A DNA stretch of 64,000 bases, taken from NCBI GenBank assembly GCA_947579605.1, contig OX388314.1:21015982-21079981 (forward strand). Reading direction: 5' to 3'. Both the position numbers and the translations under genes were made by a program. This document shows positions 47,271 through 58,460 of the stretch, piece after piece. The notes beneath the pieces were generated by a model. That model had not been told where the DNA came from, did not search any database, and saw only the letters and a list, made by a program, of their open reading frames with translations. The DNA comes from Athripsodes cinereus (Eukaryota; Arthropoda; Insecta; Trichoptera; Leptoceridae). How positions within the stretch are numbered: the stretch's first letter is position 1; each line of letters begins with the position of its first letter.

Positions 47271-47475
47271 ATTACTATCATAGCATCTACTACAAGTGGA
47301 GTAGCTAGTAAATTTACTACACATATGTAATAAATATGCGAGTTGTCCTCTGCGTGCTAATAAATTAAGACGTTCAGGATGGCTAGCACACCTCATCCCT
47401 GAATGAAATAAGTCTTATTTGTGATGTTACAAGACACTCAAAAACTTAACAAAACGGGGAGACCTATACCGTATT
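47271..47475 (-). mobile_element. S1 SINE-like copy (diverged)
   Basis: It has CTACTACAAGTGGAGTAGCT, CGAGTTGTCCTCTGCGTGCT, TTAAGACGTTCAGGATGGCT and GACACTCAAAAACTTAAC in family order. Confidence 0.65.
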
Positions 47476-47479
47476 ATTT

Positions 47480-48130
47480 ACCGTTTCGGGGATTTCATAG
47501 AATATGTAATTGTTGATTATGCATAATTATGACTATACTGGGTAAAAGACCTGCCATCAAATTTCTTACATGCACTTTTTCTTAGTTTTCTGAACTAATC
47601 TACAGAAAGTCTGAATTGAGGTTTGGGTTCCAGTGATCTACTCACACAACCACGGCCTTATCAGATAGTGAGGAGTTTTTACACTTATGTACTTTTGTCT
47701 AACGGCTGCTGTATTTATACTAGGGCTGCCATTATTATTGTCTAATCGTCACTTCTTGCTGTTTGTGTGAACCCTGTGTTGTTGTTCTGTATCCGCCCTT
47801 TTGCAATACTGGGAAATTAGTTTGTGACGTGAACTATGCCAGTACTATATAACTATATACCAATCTACTCTAAGTAGGTACATATATACTACTAGCTACT
47901 ACAAACTAATCTCTATATTTGCTTTTAATACAAATTGTATCCACTGGCACTTGGTGAATAAAATTAATATATCTTTGATTGTATAAATACTTGGATTACT
48001 GTGAATTGTTCTCCGTTTTGTGCTGTTTTTTTTTCTTTAAATATTGTGTAACGTTACAATTGCAATAGTTCGAAACATTTTTAAATACTTATTGCAAATT
48101 ATAATATTACGTTGATTTTAAATCAAAAGC
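47480..48130. other. Intergenic
   Basis: Nothing was recognised. Confidence 0.3.
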
Positions 48131-48131
48131 A

Positions 48132-48414
48132 TTACAAATTTGACAATTCATAGCTCTTGGATTTTTCACTTTTTCTCTCCCTCTCACGGACAAGAGATCT
48201 TTTGAAGATGTTGGTAGCAGTAGACCTTTTGGGTAATCGTTTTTCTTTCACTTGTGCCTGCCATGCGAAGATCTTCTTGTCTTCTGGATCAATTTTTTTT
48301 TACTAATATCTCCTTTTATCGTCAAAATGAGAAGAGACTTTTGAAGATCATTCCGGTAAGCGGGTCGAAATGTAAGATGTATATCCAACACACATGCAGT
48401 CGCAAACCCTGATA
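48132..48414 (-). pseudogene. Candidate coding exon broken at an A9 run
   Basis: On the minus strand an acceptor (CTCTTGCAATTTTCCTTCAG, AG at 48415-48416) opens a frame SGFATACVLDIHLTFRPAYR, then NDLQKSLLILTIKGDISKK. At a run of nine A (plus-strand T at 48293-48301) the open frame shifts. The next frame reads IDPEDKKIFAWQAQVKEKRL, then PKRSTATNIFKRSLVRERER and on to ELSNL, stop TAA at 48132-48134. Each half looks coding, and they join only if the run length changed. This may be a decayed gene, an assembly error in a homopolymer, or chance. The family is not recognised. Confidence 0.35.
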
Positions 48415-48419
48415 CTGAA

Positions 48420-49055
48420 GGAAAATTGCAAGAGAATAATTGTTTATATAAGCAAATAAATCTGCGTTTTTCCTATAATTTTAATAATCTCAGTGACACA
48501 ATATTTCTCAAAGTTGAAGGAAAGATATTATTGTAACTGGTGCATAGAGAGGAGATATCTCATACACCACAAAGTTTGATGATTACAATGTAATTATACA
48601 AAGCAATTGTTATTATGAATATTGTATCATTATCGTAAACACTGATATAATATTATTATGAACCTCCCACCCACCCTTTAGTTGGCAGAGTATCAAACAC
48701 TGTGTCAGTGTGAAGTAAAGCAAAAAAATACGTATTATCTATCGCATAGCCGGAGGCATACAATTACGAGTATTATGAAAAAGTTCATATTATTTCCATA
48801 TGTATTGTGATGAGTATTTAGTATATTATAATATTCAGCTTTTATTAAATTAGTTTTTATAAATTATCTCGGAATTTAAATTTCAATATCAGATATTCAA
48901 ATTTCATGAAAATAGAAACCAGTTTTAATGAAAATAGACGAATCTAGAAAAAAAACAAGGTGAGCGAGTTGTAAAACATGTAATCGAAGACTCCTCTGTA
49001 TACTTGGATACCCCAGAAGTCGGGAACTTTTATCCCCTTGTACGGTCCCCAATAA
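48420..49055. other. AT-rich intergenic
   Basis: Nothing was recognised. Confidence 0.3.
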
Positions 49056-49063
49056 TACGGGCC

Positions 49064-49735
49064 TAGAGGGTTACTCCCGGGAATTCCCGGGCGGGAAAAA
49101 AAAAACTTAATTATAACTTCAATGTATTCGTTTGAAAGAAGCATAATTATTCTAAATATAATTCGAAATCGGAGGTGTGTTTGGCCGACAATGTATAAGA
49201 ATCCTACAATTTTTCATGTTTTTTTTTTACATATTTCGAAAAGTTAGATAGTTCTTAAAAATATTAGTGCATCCAACTGTAATTTTTTTTGTTTTATTCA
49301 TGGATATTAACCGATATAAAAATCTTTTTTTGTCGAAATTTCTCATTTTTTAAAGTCAAAAATCTTTAAAAAGCTTTGCCAAAATCCATAACATTTTTTT
49401 GTTTGATAGGATGATCAAAAATTAAAAGTTTATATATTTTGTAAACAATTTTTATTTTGATATAACATAGAGTACCTAAATAAATCTCGTCAGTCAGCTA
49501 TTTAGTTTTTTTTAAGCAAATTACTTATATTGGTAAAATTTGTTTTTTTTTTATCAAATCAAAATGTTTGCAAGGGTCAACAAGTTATGAGAGTTTTTAT
49601 ACCAAATTTGTTGAAAATTGAATATTTATAAATATAATAATGAATTTCATTCATTTTTATATTTAATTTTCAAAATTCATTTTAAAATTTCCCGTTTCCC
49701 GGGAACAAAAATAATCCGGGAAAAGATACCCTCTA
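49064..49735. mobile_element. Non-autonomous hAT-type element with perfect 8-bp duplication
   Basis: The ends TAGAGGGTTACTCCCGG and, inverted, TAGAGGGTATC...TTCCCGG are flanked by TACGGGCC at 49056-49063 and 49736-49743. The subterminal sequences are rich in CCCGGGAA. The 672-bp interior is very T-rich and has no transposase. Confidence 0.85.
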
Positions 49736-49743
49736 TACGGGCC

Positions 49744-49990
49744 TGAGGAGCTGGGGGCCCAAACTGCCTCGTGGGATTATTTTATGCTGTTCATGTCTTT
49801 GATTCTCCTCTCTGCTGAGAGATCTTTCTGGATAGTATGCAATCACAGATATATTCATCGTAATAAACAATAAACAAACAAAAATGACGAAGAAAATACT
49901 CGAACAATTATTAACCAGCAAGTAAAATTATCAATAAAAATTGAATCAGGTGCTGAAGTAAGGTATCCAGTGACTAATTATAGATTTTCT
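49744..49990. other. Flank of hAT element, GC-richer then AT-rich
   Basis: The GC-rich text on both sides of the hAT insertion (GGTCCCCAATAATACGGGCC to the left, TGAGGAGCTGGGGGCCC to the right) reads as one interrupted older sequence of unknown nature. Confidence 0.35.
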
Positions 49991-49994
49991 AAAG

Positions 49995-50138
49995 GTGAAG
50001 CGTAAGAATCGCCGATACCAGCGCAACAACGACATCCCTCCTATATCCAGAATCCACCTAAGCACGGCCAAGACGGAAGATCCCACCGAGAAACCCATGT
50101 ATCCACAATTTCGCCATCAATTATTACCTTATACGTGA
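49995..50138 (+). CDS. Candidate terminal coding exon, unknown protein
   Basis: After TTATAGATTTTCTAAAG (AG at 49993-49994) the plus strand is open for 47 codons: VKRKNRRYQRNNDIPPISRI, then HLSTAKTEDPTEKPMYPQFR, then HQLLPYT, with TGA at 50136-50138. GC content and third-position pattern stand out sharply from the flanks, and this is the most protein-like short frame in the window. The other two frames carry stops within the first few codons. Downstream, a LINE fragment begins at about 50155. The family is not recognised. It may be the last exon of a host gene whose other exons lie elsewhere. Confidence 0.45.
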   Translation: MKRKNRRYQRNNDIPPISRIHLSTAKTEDPTEKPMYPQFRHQLLPYT

Positions 50139-50154
50139 CGGTAAAATATATATA

Positions 50155-50606
50155 ATGAGTTACAATCCATTGGATTGGTCTTCAACGAGTTTCGTTTTTC
50201 TTCTCCATTCGTCTCTATTCTCAGCCAGTCTTTTTAGCTCTACGTATGAGCCACAGTTCATGTCTCTCTTCAGTTGGTCCATATATGCGTCTCTTGGTCG
50301 GCCTCTGCCATTTGTCCCCTCGGTCTTACCCTCTGCGATGGTGATGAGTAGTCCTGGGTACCTGATGTTGTGGCCAATCCAGTTAGCTCGTTGTTGGCTG
50401 ATTCTCTTAAGGAGTTGCCTTTTTTCGCCTACCCTGGTTAATACTTCTTCATTTTCGACGTGCTCCGACCAATGGATCTTAAGCATGCGTCTGTAGCACC
50501 ACATCTCAAAGGCCGCCAACCGTCCGCTTTTACTCTTGCTGATAGTCCATGTCTCACAACCATAAAGCAGAATGCTCCATACAAAGGCTTTAGTAAGGTT
50601 CTATAA
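50155..50606 (-). pseudogene. LINE ORF2 C-terminal fragment (fourth lineage)
   Basis: The minus-strand frame is open from about 50606: NLTKAFVWSILLYGCETWTI, then SKSKSGRLAAFEMWCYRRML, then WIGHNIRYPGLL, GRGRPRDAYMDQLKRDM, and YVELKRLAENRDEWRR. This is the standard C-terminal region downstream of a LINE reverse transcriptase, with the LLYGCETW and AFEMWCYRRML blocks intact. The RT core is missing. The frame is uninterrupted, so the copy is not very old. Confidence 0.8.
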
Positions 50607-50609
50607 TGT

Positions 50610-51835
50610 ATAAATAAAAAATAAAAATCCCATTTGATTTGAAACTCTTATCAGTAAACTAAAATTTTGCCTAAAGATATCGCAGATGTTTTGATATATA
50701 TTTTAATATAACTACCTAAAAAAAAAAAATTAATAACGTGAGACATTGTGTTGTATCGAAATGGTTTAAGATCGCAGAAATTTAACAAACTTTGATTCTA
50801 AACGTTGTTTATTATTTTCTTTAATTCCATAAGAATCCTCACGTTTTCTACATGGATCTAAAGTTGTTCTGTAAACTTGTTTCTAAACAATATCCTGTGT
50901 ATTTATGATTAGTTATTCACATGTAAAACATTCAGAGAACGTTATTGGATACAGGATACCTTGTTGTACCTCTAGCAGAAGAGAAACTATGGATTCCATT
51001 ATCTGTACCTTACCAGGAACATGGACACAGCGTACCTTATTCCGGTGGGAACAAGTTTTGCAGTAAATTTACGATTCTCCTTCCTCAAAGAGAACCGACG
51101 ATCAGGAGCATGTGGAAGATTTCATGACGCGAAGAATTAAAGTAAACAAATTACGTTTTTAATTTTTTTATGCTGCAGGCATTTTATTTATTCCCCAGGG
51201 TGAGAAAAAAATGGATGAAGGTACAATATTTCTTATACTGACAAGTTGCATATTTAACCAATCTTGGATGTTAGTACATTCTGGTCAATTATTATCCCAC
51301 ATGTATTTCTCGTCACCATTACATAATGCCCAATTAATTGTGCTTTTTATTTTGTTTTCTATAATTTAACCTTTTAAACTTTCAAATAATCACATTTTAC
51401 AATTTAAGCATCACTTAAGTTTTGTCACGAAATTGTAAGTGATCGTTTCCCATAGTAATATACTTGTTAGTTTGTTGAGAGCCATATATACGTAAGTGCA
51501 TTTGTAATATAATAAATGTACTTGTATAAGAGAGCATAGTATAATATAAGAAAATGAAGAAGTAACTGCTATACATACCTAATAGCGCTCCTAACCTATA
51601 TTCTGTTATTTATTAGGTAAGTACATTTGTATTTTATTCTAGACTACTATACCCTTATAGTTAATATTGCACCACTGCTGCCTTGATCATACTGCATCTA
51701 AAGACACTCCTTGTAACTCTGTATACTATGAATCAATGGTGAACTAATATTAATTAATATTAATTGAATGTATAGCAATCTATGTGCAAGAGATTTTGAG
51801 AGAAGAAGAAAAATGATAATTAAATGGTCTCGTAA
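50610..51835. other. AT-rich intergenic
   Basis: The plus frame at 50945-51127 (60 residues) is GC-richer but unrecognised and lacks a clear acceptor. No gene is called. Confidence 0.35.
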
Positions 51836-51837
51836 CA

Positions 51838-52154
51838 CAGTGCTCCGCAACCGGTGTGCCGTGAGCCGAATACAGGTATGCCGCGTCAATACAATGTATT
51901 TGAAATTTTTCCATTTTTCATTATGTATTAAATACACAACGACAAATTATCTTTCAAAATATTGCATAGAATAATTATCATATTAAAAAAAATAATTATT
52001 ATATAAAAAATTATTGAATAATTTGTGTATCAATTTAATATCTATGTATTTGAGTTTTTGGTGTGCCGCGGAGTTCTAGGTAGAATTTTGGTGTGCCGCG
52101 GAGTTCTAGGAAGAATTTTGGTGTGCCGCAAATGAGAAAAGTTTGCGGAGCACT
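51838..52154. mobile_element. hAT-type MITE with internal 30-bp tandem repeats
   Basis: The ends CAGTGCTCCGCAA and TTGCGGAGCACT pair, and the pairing extends outward through TCGTAA. The family word GGTGTGCCG occurs near both ends. A 30-bp unit starting GGTGTGCCGCGGAGTTCTAG repeats 2.3 times at 52061-52132. No clear target duplication was found. Confidence 0.65.
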
Positions 52155-52159
52155 ATTAC

Positions 52160-53485
52160 GATACGACATACTGATTTATCGTTCGAGATAGTAAACGAGT
52201 TTACTTAGTTTTTTCCCAAATTAGAAGGCAAACCAAAATTGCATGACCTCTACAAACAAAACACTTGTAGTCAATATTGTGAACCGACGGAATTTTTCAT
52301 AATATATTTCGACGGAAATTTATTTGAGATTTACTTATGTAAGAATGTAATTTCTTCACTTATGGCTAGCCTGATGATGATAGCGGAAGCTCCTGAAAGC
52401 CGGCTCGTGACCAATAAAGTCGCAGTGGAAGTGCTAAATAAAATAGAATTTTATTTTTAAGAAACGGAATTTTTTGTTCCAATTTTGAAAATAGGCCTCT
52501 TGTATGGTTGTCCATTTACTGAATTCCAGCAATTTTCTTTAGATCTTAGATAATCATCTAGTTTGGGGTCTTCTAACACTTCTCCGACGCATTCTTAGTT
52601 GCCACTTTGGAGCTCTCCTTGTCTGCTGGTAATATGTAATATAATAGTACCTATGTAAAATTATCAGAGTAGGTACCGAGGGCGAATTTATTGCAAAAAC
52701 GGCGATATCCTATTACAAACCATTGAAAAGAAAATGGGGAAACATACGCAGAATGGAACATGTGAAATCAGATGGAAAGAAAATAAAATTATGTTATAAA
52801 AATTGTACTAACAAAGGTAAAGTTTATGTAACGAGTGATGAAAAGAAGAATTTCATAAACATTTTTGATATAAGTAAGTACCTACTAAGTAACGAAAGCG
52901 GATTGCCATTGCAAATATACGACAATGGAAAGTTCCATTGAAAATATTACTATCAACATCGAATACCAATTTCAACAATTTGCCGTGAAACCAATTTCAA
53001 CAAATTCATATTCACAATAAAGAGGTTAGTTCCACTCTAGGTATATTTATATGTAAATATGGAGGTAACGTTGTACGGCTATATCAACGGGAAGGCTGAT
53101 AATGTGAACATACCGAACGTATTAGCTTTTAAACGTAACAAAATTCATATATTAAATAGAAAAAAATTGACCACTTGAACTACAAGATTATATACCCTTA
53201 AACCTAATTAGAAGTTGTTGAGAAGGAAGGCAGAAAACAGGCACGTTATCAAATCTATGGTTTGATTTTGTGCAACAAAAGGCCCTGAAAACACCAATTG
53301 GATATGAGTCCTCAGTCGGTATAGTGTAACCTGAAGTTTGTAGTTTTTAATTTACATAATTTAATTTGTGTCACAATTATTTTTTACAAAATTATTGTTG
53401 ACGAATCGAAAGTTGGGTGAAAATGAAATATTAGGTGGAATGATAATAATGTAGCAGGCTGTGTATGAGGCTGTGTATAATAATG
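52160..53485. other. Intergenic; two unassigned frames
   Basis: The frame at 52723-52941 plus (MEHVKSDGKKIKLCYKNCTN then KGKVYVTSDEKKNFI) is basic and protein-like, with a GTAAGT donor-like site near 52874, but I cannot assign it. 52239-52460 is not convincing. No other feature is seen. Confidence 0.3.
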
Positions 53486-53489
53486 TGTA

Positions 53490-53630
53490 TGAGGCTTGCC
53501 ACCCATCCTGAATGTCTTAATTTTATATTGGCACGAAGAGGACAGTTTGCATGTTTCTTACATGCAGCTGATCTGCTGGCTACCCCACTTGTGGGATATG
53601 CCGTGATGGTATAGTAGTAGTAGTAGTAAT
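53490..53630 (+). mobile_element. S1 SINE-like copy (3' half) with (TAG)n tail
   Basis: GCCACCCATCCTGAATGTCT, GGCACGAAGAGGACAGTTTG, GCAGCTGATCTGCTGGCTAC and TGGGATATGCCGTGATGGTA are followed by TAGTAGTAGTAGTAG. The tail sits directly after the conserved end, supporting 3'-end polarity. Confidence 0.85.
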
Positions 53631-53634
53631 AATG

Positions 53635-53958
53635 TATTTTGTTAAATCATTTTTAATTAATTTTGTTATTACACTTGCATTAAAGGAGACCCATCGACTA
53701 TCCAGTAAGCTCAACTTCCATTTATCTGATTAAATGTCTACACTAACAATTTTTTTGACACAAGAGATGCCATGGTGAGCAGCTTGACTGACTGGCCGGC
53801 CGAAACCCCCACGTGCGGAATCGTTTGACTACACTCCTTTGATGTTCCTCTAACTGAGAGATAACACTTACAATTTGCTTTGCTCCTTCCTCTATATGTG
53901 CGAAGGTTAGCGGTTATCAGGGCTTTTTCTTCCTTTTTGACTACGGGTTGCTCTTGAC
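53635..53958. other. Intergenic
   Basis: Nothing was recognised. Confidence 0.3.
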
Positions 53959-53962
53959 GATT

Positions 53963-54080
53963 TTAATCATAATACGACACGGGAAGTGATTTTTATTATG
54001 GTCTCTAAGAATACGTGCATACCAATCTAGCGGTAGCGCGGTATTTTTGACCATAGTCACTTCGCGCGTCGTATGATTAA
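53963..54080. mobile_element. MITE bordered by TTAA
   Basis: TTAATCATAATACGACACGG and, inverted, TTAATCATACGACGCGCGAA pair over about 25 bp through GAAGTGA. If the TTAA at each end is the target duplication, the inverted repeat starts TCATA. Confidence 0.6.
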
Positions 54081-54084
54081 GATC

Positions 54085-55600
54085 AAGACTAGATTAAGAT
54101 TGTATTTAAATTGTGTCAAGAGTAGACCTGCTAAACAGTGATGTGGTTCTATTTCATTTTTATTAATGTGTTAACATTTGCCCTAGCACAGATTTGGCCA
54201 ATTTGAGCAACATTTATTCAATCGTTTTATGACCTAACTACACATTGTATTATAATTTGAGTTAAATAAATTTTAAAATGCTTATAATAAAAAAGCGAGT
54301 TGCTTCTTATTGTGAGAGAGCGAATAATCGAGGAATAAAATTCGTAGACGATGCATTCGTGTTTCGGTTTCTCGATGGGTAAATCTTCGCAGTGTACTCG
54401 TATTATGGACAAACAACACGAATGTTGTATGAAAGTAAAGTATAGTATAGTTATAGTTACACTTAGCATGTAGGTAGGAAGGAAGGTATATATCATACAA
54501 TATGTATTCCATTTGTCCGTTTATGTCGGTACATATTTGTACCTAGTGGTAGTGGTAGAAGTTTCTTAGGCTAAGAATAGTGTTAACTAAAATATATTAT
54601 GGAAGTTGTATCGTTGTTAAGTTTCTTGCTAAGAGGTTAATTTGCATGAACTCGTTAATACTTAATAAGAACACATGAGCGCTATGGGGTTAACAGAATA
54701 ATATTACTATTACCTACATATCTACGTTGTTGTGCCTCACTCTTTATGTTTTATGAATGAATTTTACCAAGTATGTGTTAATATTACTTAAGACGTTATT
54801 ATTGTTCTGACAAAGTAATATATTTTTATGTAGTTTTAAGAAATTATAAATGAAGATAAAGGCTGACCAAGTTGAAAAGTAATCAGCAGACTAAGTTTAC
54901 TTTAAAATCTTTAACAGCACTTGTAGCTAGTTCTACTGCGAGTCTATAAACTCTGATCCAGAAAGTTCCCCTGTAAAGCCACTAGCTTTCCGTCGACTGT
55001 GGATAGCTGGACTAGAACTTCAAGTTAGGCTATAAAACATACAAAAGAGGTTATGTGAATTGCTATTTGTCTATGAATATAATTATTTTTTCTCATTTGA
55101 ATAATAGTATTGTCACAATTCACAGTACAATAAATTGTCATCAGTGAGGCAATTCAAGTTTTCAACAATTAATTTATTTTGCCTGAGAATCTGAGAACAA
55201 TAAAAATACGTATTTTACTTGAAGTGCAAAAATTTTATGCTTTTCACTTTCTCATGCTAATTCCGAAGATAATAGAATGGGATTATGAATGGGAGAATTC
55301 GCTGTTTTTCCAAATACTAATTGAAATTTTGAAAAAGTGCATTAATATCTTCATTCAGTTGGCTCTGTTGAGGATTTGCATAACTGAAGATATTTTATAT
55401 TACTTTTATTCCATTGTACTTTGCTTCCCTTATTAAACCTAGCCACGATATTATTATCATTTTAATTAATTTCAATAAAAGAAATGGTAATTACTACAGT
55501 TAGGAGTAAAACTATTTTAAATAGAAAATTTTAATAAAAAAATCTAGAGGATTCAAAGATGAAGATAACGTAATATCCGGGTTGACTGGGAGAAATAGCA
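54085..55600. other. AT-rich intergenic
   Basis: Frames at 54227-54512 and 55179-55436 are not supported by composition or domains. Nothing else was recognised. Confidence 0.3.
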
Positions 55601-55607
55601 TAGGTAT

Positions 55608-55745
55608 TTATTTAATTTATTCATTCATTCTTTACTGCTCATTGATAACAAGCAAATTTACACAAAAATACATTCAAAACAAATACAATCACACAATCAA
55701 TATACACAGGGCGAGTTTATCACAGAGGCGCGATTTCTTCCGACT
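55608..55745 (-). mobile_element. S2 A-tailed short repeat
   Basis: TTATTCATTCATTCTTTACT, CAATATACACAGGGCGAGTT and GGCGCGATTTCTTCCGACT match the other copies. Confidence 0.7.
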
Positions 55746-55749
55746 ATTC

Positions 55750-56155
55750 CATATTAGCAATAAGCCCGCCTTTTGTGTTAACTTTTTAAGTATTTTATGC
55801 CAATATAGTTTTATTTATTTATTTTAATATGAAACAATTTGATTGCTAGAAATACCACATGGGGCATCCCATTTGAGTTGTTTCTAATGTTATAAATGAT
55901 AAAGATGAACAAATTCTCAATACAAAATAAAATACTTGTTAACAAATTTTGTATAATTTTATCAATAAATCTGTTTTAGAATCAATCAGATTATATGCGA
56001 AGGAAATCAATGAAAAGGTAACATTTGTAGGTAAGTATGCAAAACATCCAATTAGTCATGTCCATTCATTTTGCATTCAATCGAAAGTTTTCACAGTAAG
56101 TTCAATACAAGATGAAAAGTTGGGTGTATTTTTGGTGATGAGTATATAGATAATA
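55750..56155. other. AT-rich intergenic
   Basis: Nothing was recognised. Confidence 0.3.
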
Positions 56156-56165
56156 TTATTTAAAA

Positions 56166-56473
56166 TAGGAGTTCCCAACTAGGGGGGTGTAAAGAAATTA
56201 AAAGGGGGCGGAAAATATATGCATTTAAAAAAATATAACATCAAAATAACAAAATCATTGATATTCTTCACATTCAAAATTAAATTTGTACGATTTTCAA
56301 AGATTATTTTGAATACCTACCAATTATTAAGTACCGTACATTTTTAATAAAAATATATAAGTATGTAAAAGTTAATATAATGTTATTTTTTTGTAATAAA
56401 GAAATAAAGTAGGTATTTAAAATATTATTCATAATCTGGGGAAGCTCAATAAATGAATGGTTGGGAAACCCTG
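56166..56473. mobile_element. hAT-type MITE (old)
   Basis: The element runs TAGGAGTTCCCAACTAGGGG to GGTTGGGAAACCCTG. The flanks ATTTAAAA at 56158-56165 and ATCTAAAG at 56474-56481 agree at 6 of 8 positions, consistent with an aged target duplication. Confidence 0.6.
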
Positions 56474-56481
56474 ATCTAAAG

Positions 56482-57060
56482 GGATAAACGTTTCGAGAAC
56501 GAGAAATTTCTCCTCTGATGGAAGAGAAATTTCTCTCCATAATTTTTCTTAGTGGTATTATAACCTTTCGCCCAGTACACTTCGCAGCCAACCTGATAGT
56601 TCCAAAAATTTGTGGGGCTGATTAAGGCCCAAATCAGAGGTTGTTAATAACTTTTTGTTTTAACTTTTTTTCCATGTACGTACCTGCAATTTTTTCAAAA
56701 CTTAAATATGGGTATGTGGGGTGTCAAACATCAAGATTTTTCATCAGTTACTAGCACTTTTTCTATGTAGATACCTAACATTTTTTTGTTTCCATAATTA
56801 ATTGTAGCCATATTGGTGATAAATTGTCTCAACATTTGTACATTGTTATTGATTGATTGAATAAAGTATTTATTATTATTATACTGTTAAATAAAAAAAT
56901 TCTCGGAAAATTCTCTACTTCGAGAAATTTACCGAGAAATTTCTCGGTAAATATCTCGAATAATTATTTCTTGATAATTCCACAACACTACTCGTAGCCA
57001 CTGTCCGGCAGCTACATGCTATCCGTCTTACACGGGCAATATTTACATATTTGATTATTC
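56482..57060. other. Intergenic with AGAAATTTCTC repeats
   Basis: Short palindromes AGAAATTTCTC occur repeatedly (56505-56535, 56925-56950). No gene is recognised. Confidence 0.35.
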
Positions 57061-57061
57061 G

Positions 57062-57238
57062 TCGGTAGCCTGGAGGTAGAGTCTTGGCCTCATGAACAAG
57101 GGGTCCGGGGTTCAATCCCAGGTGCCGGCAAACTCCCCTTTCACGACACAAGCTTTTAGTAGCTTACTGTGAAAGGTGTATAAGGTTGTATTTGGGTTTA
57201 TAACAAAACCCAGATATATCTTTTTAAAAAAAAAAAAA
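57062..57238 (+). mobile_element. tRNA-derived SINE
   Basis: The RNA polymerase III box A-like TAGCCTGGAGG (about 57066-57077) and box B GGTTCAATCCC (57110-57120) lie 33 bases apart inside a tRNA-like head that ends GGTGCCGGC. A tail region contains an 8-bp stem CCTTTCAC / GTGAAAGG and ends in A12 (57227-57238). It is not a working tRNA gene because the tRNA folding core is not complete. Confidence 0.8.
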
Positions 57239-57253
57239 TTATTACCGTAATAT

Positions 57254-57345
57254 GGTATCCATCATTGCATCGTCCACAAGTGAAGTAGTCAGTGTAGCAA
57301 CTACTTTTAATAAACATACAATTCTTCCTCTCCGTGTAGCATCAC
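57254..57345 (-). mobile_element. S1 SINE-like fragment (diverged)
   Basis: CATCGTCCACAAGTGAAGTA, AATAAACATACAATTCTTCC and TCTCCGTG match the tail half of the family. It lies directly after the tRNA-SINE. Confidence 0.55.
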
Positions 57346-57349
57346 GAAA

Positions 57350-58455
57350 TCGGATATCTGGTTATCCGGTTTAGGAATGTCCGGCTAAATGTTCATCTGT
57401 TTCATCTACCTGCCGAACATTACAACGTTAATAATAATAATGAGAAATAATATTTCATCGACAGCAATCACCTGAAAACCATTTATCTAAAGGATTACAA
57501 TATCAGTCGTTTTCCTCCGCTTTTGTTTAATAATACTAATACAAAACATTACACGTAAATCATAACGACGGAATTTAAAGCATAATTTCAATGTTTCCTT
57601 CAATATCCTGTTCGCTCCTGTATACCATCTACTGTGTTGGTTATAATTTATTGCAACTAGGGCGAGTTGTAATTCAATATTAGTAAACCTCTGGGAGAGA
57701 CTGTGTATACATACATAAGTATTATGTACAGCTTTATGTACACAGAGATTGTTTCTTATATTATTTATGTAGAAAATTGACTGATAGCTTATGAATTCAT
57801 CAATATTTTTCAGGTATTACAACTGTCCCTAGAATATTGGGTCAATTTGTACTATAAGTTATCCAATAGTACCCATTACGAAAATATATATTGATGATCA
57901 TATTTGTATTTTGTTATTATTATCTTTCACTGTATACCGTAACAACATATCATATAAGCCATATGGGGGCGAGGGGGTGCATCTTTTCCAGTGATTGCAA
58001 TATTATTTAAATGCATAATTATGCCATGAAATTCAACTATGTAGAGGAATAAATCATTATATAAATATGACTTGTACCCCTCCCCCAGCTCATATCTGGA
58101 TGCCCCATGATATCTTGTAACAGTGTACAGTGAAAAATAATAAAAATAAATACAAAAGACAATGATCAATATATATTTTCTAACTGGATACTATTGGACA
58201 ACCTATAGTAGAAATTGACCGAATTTTGTAGAATGTTTGTTCTAATAAATTAATTCTAACTATTTAATGAAGGACGTTGTCTATTCTAGAAAAAAAAATA
58301 CGTGTAAGACAGTTCACTTTTAGATGTTTAGAAATAGTTACGAATAATAATTAAATGTATGTATTGGAATTACAAAAAAATATGAATTTGCTAAAAATGT
58401 TTCTGAATACTTTGCAAATGTATCTTCAACAAAGATTAAGGGTTTGGTAATAATT
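57350..58455. other. AT-rich intergenic
   Basis: Nothing was recognised. Confidence 0.3.
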
Positions 58456-58460
58456 TATAT

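Noticed and set aside
52355..52410. Hammerhead ribozyme (CTGATGA ... GAAA near GCCTGATGATG and CTCCTGAAAGCC)
   Set aside because: The core words are present with suitable spacing, but stem II does not pair beyond three bases and no closing stems were found.
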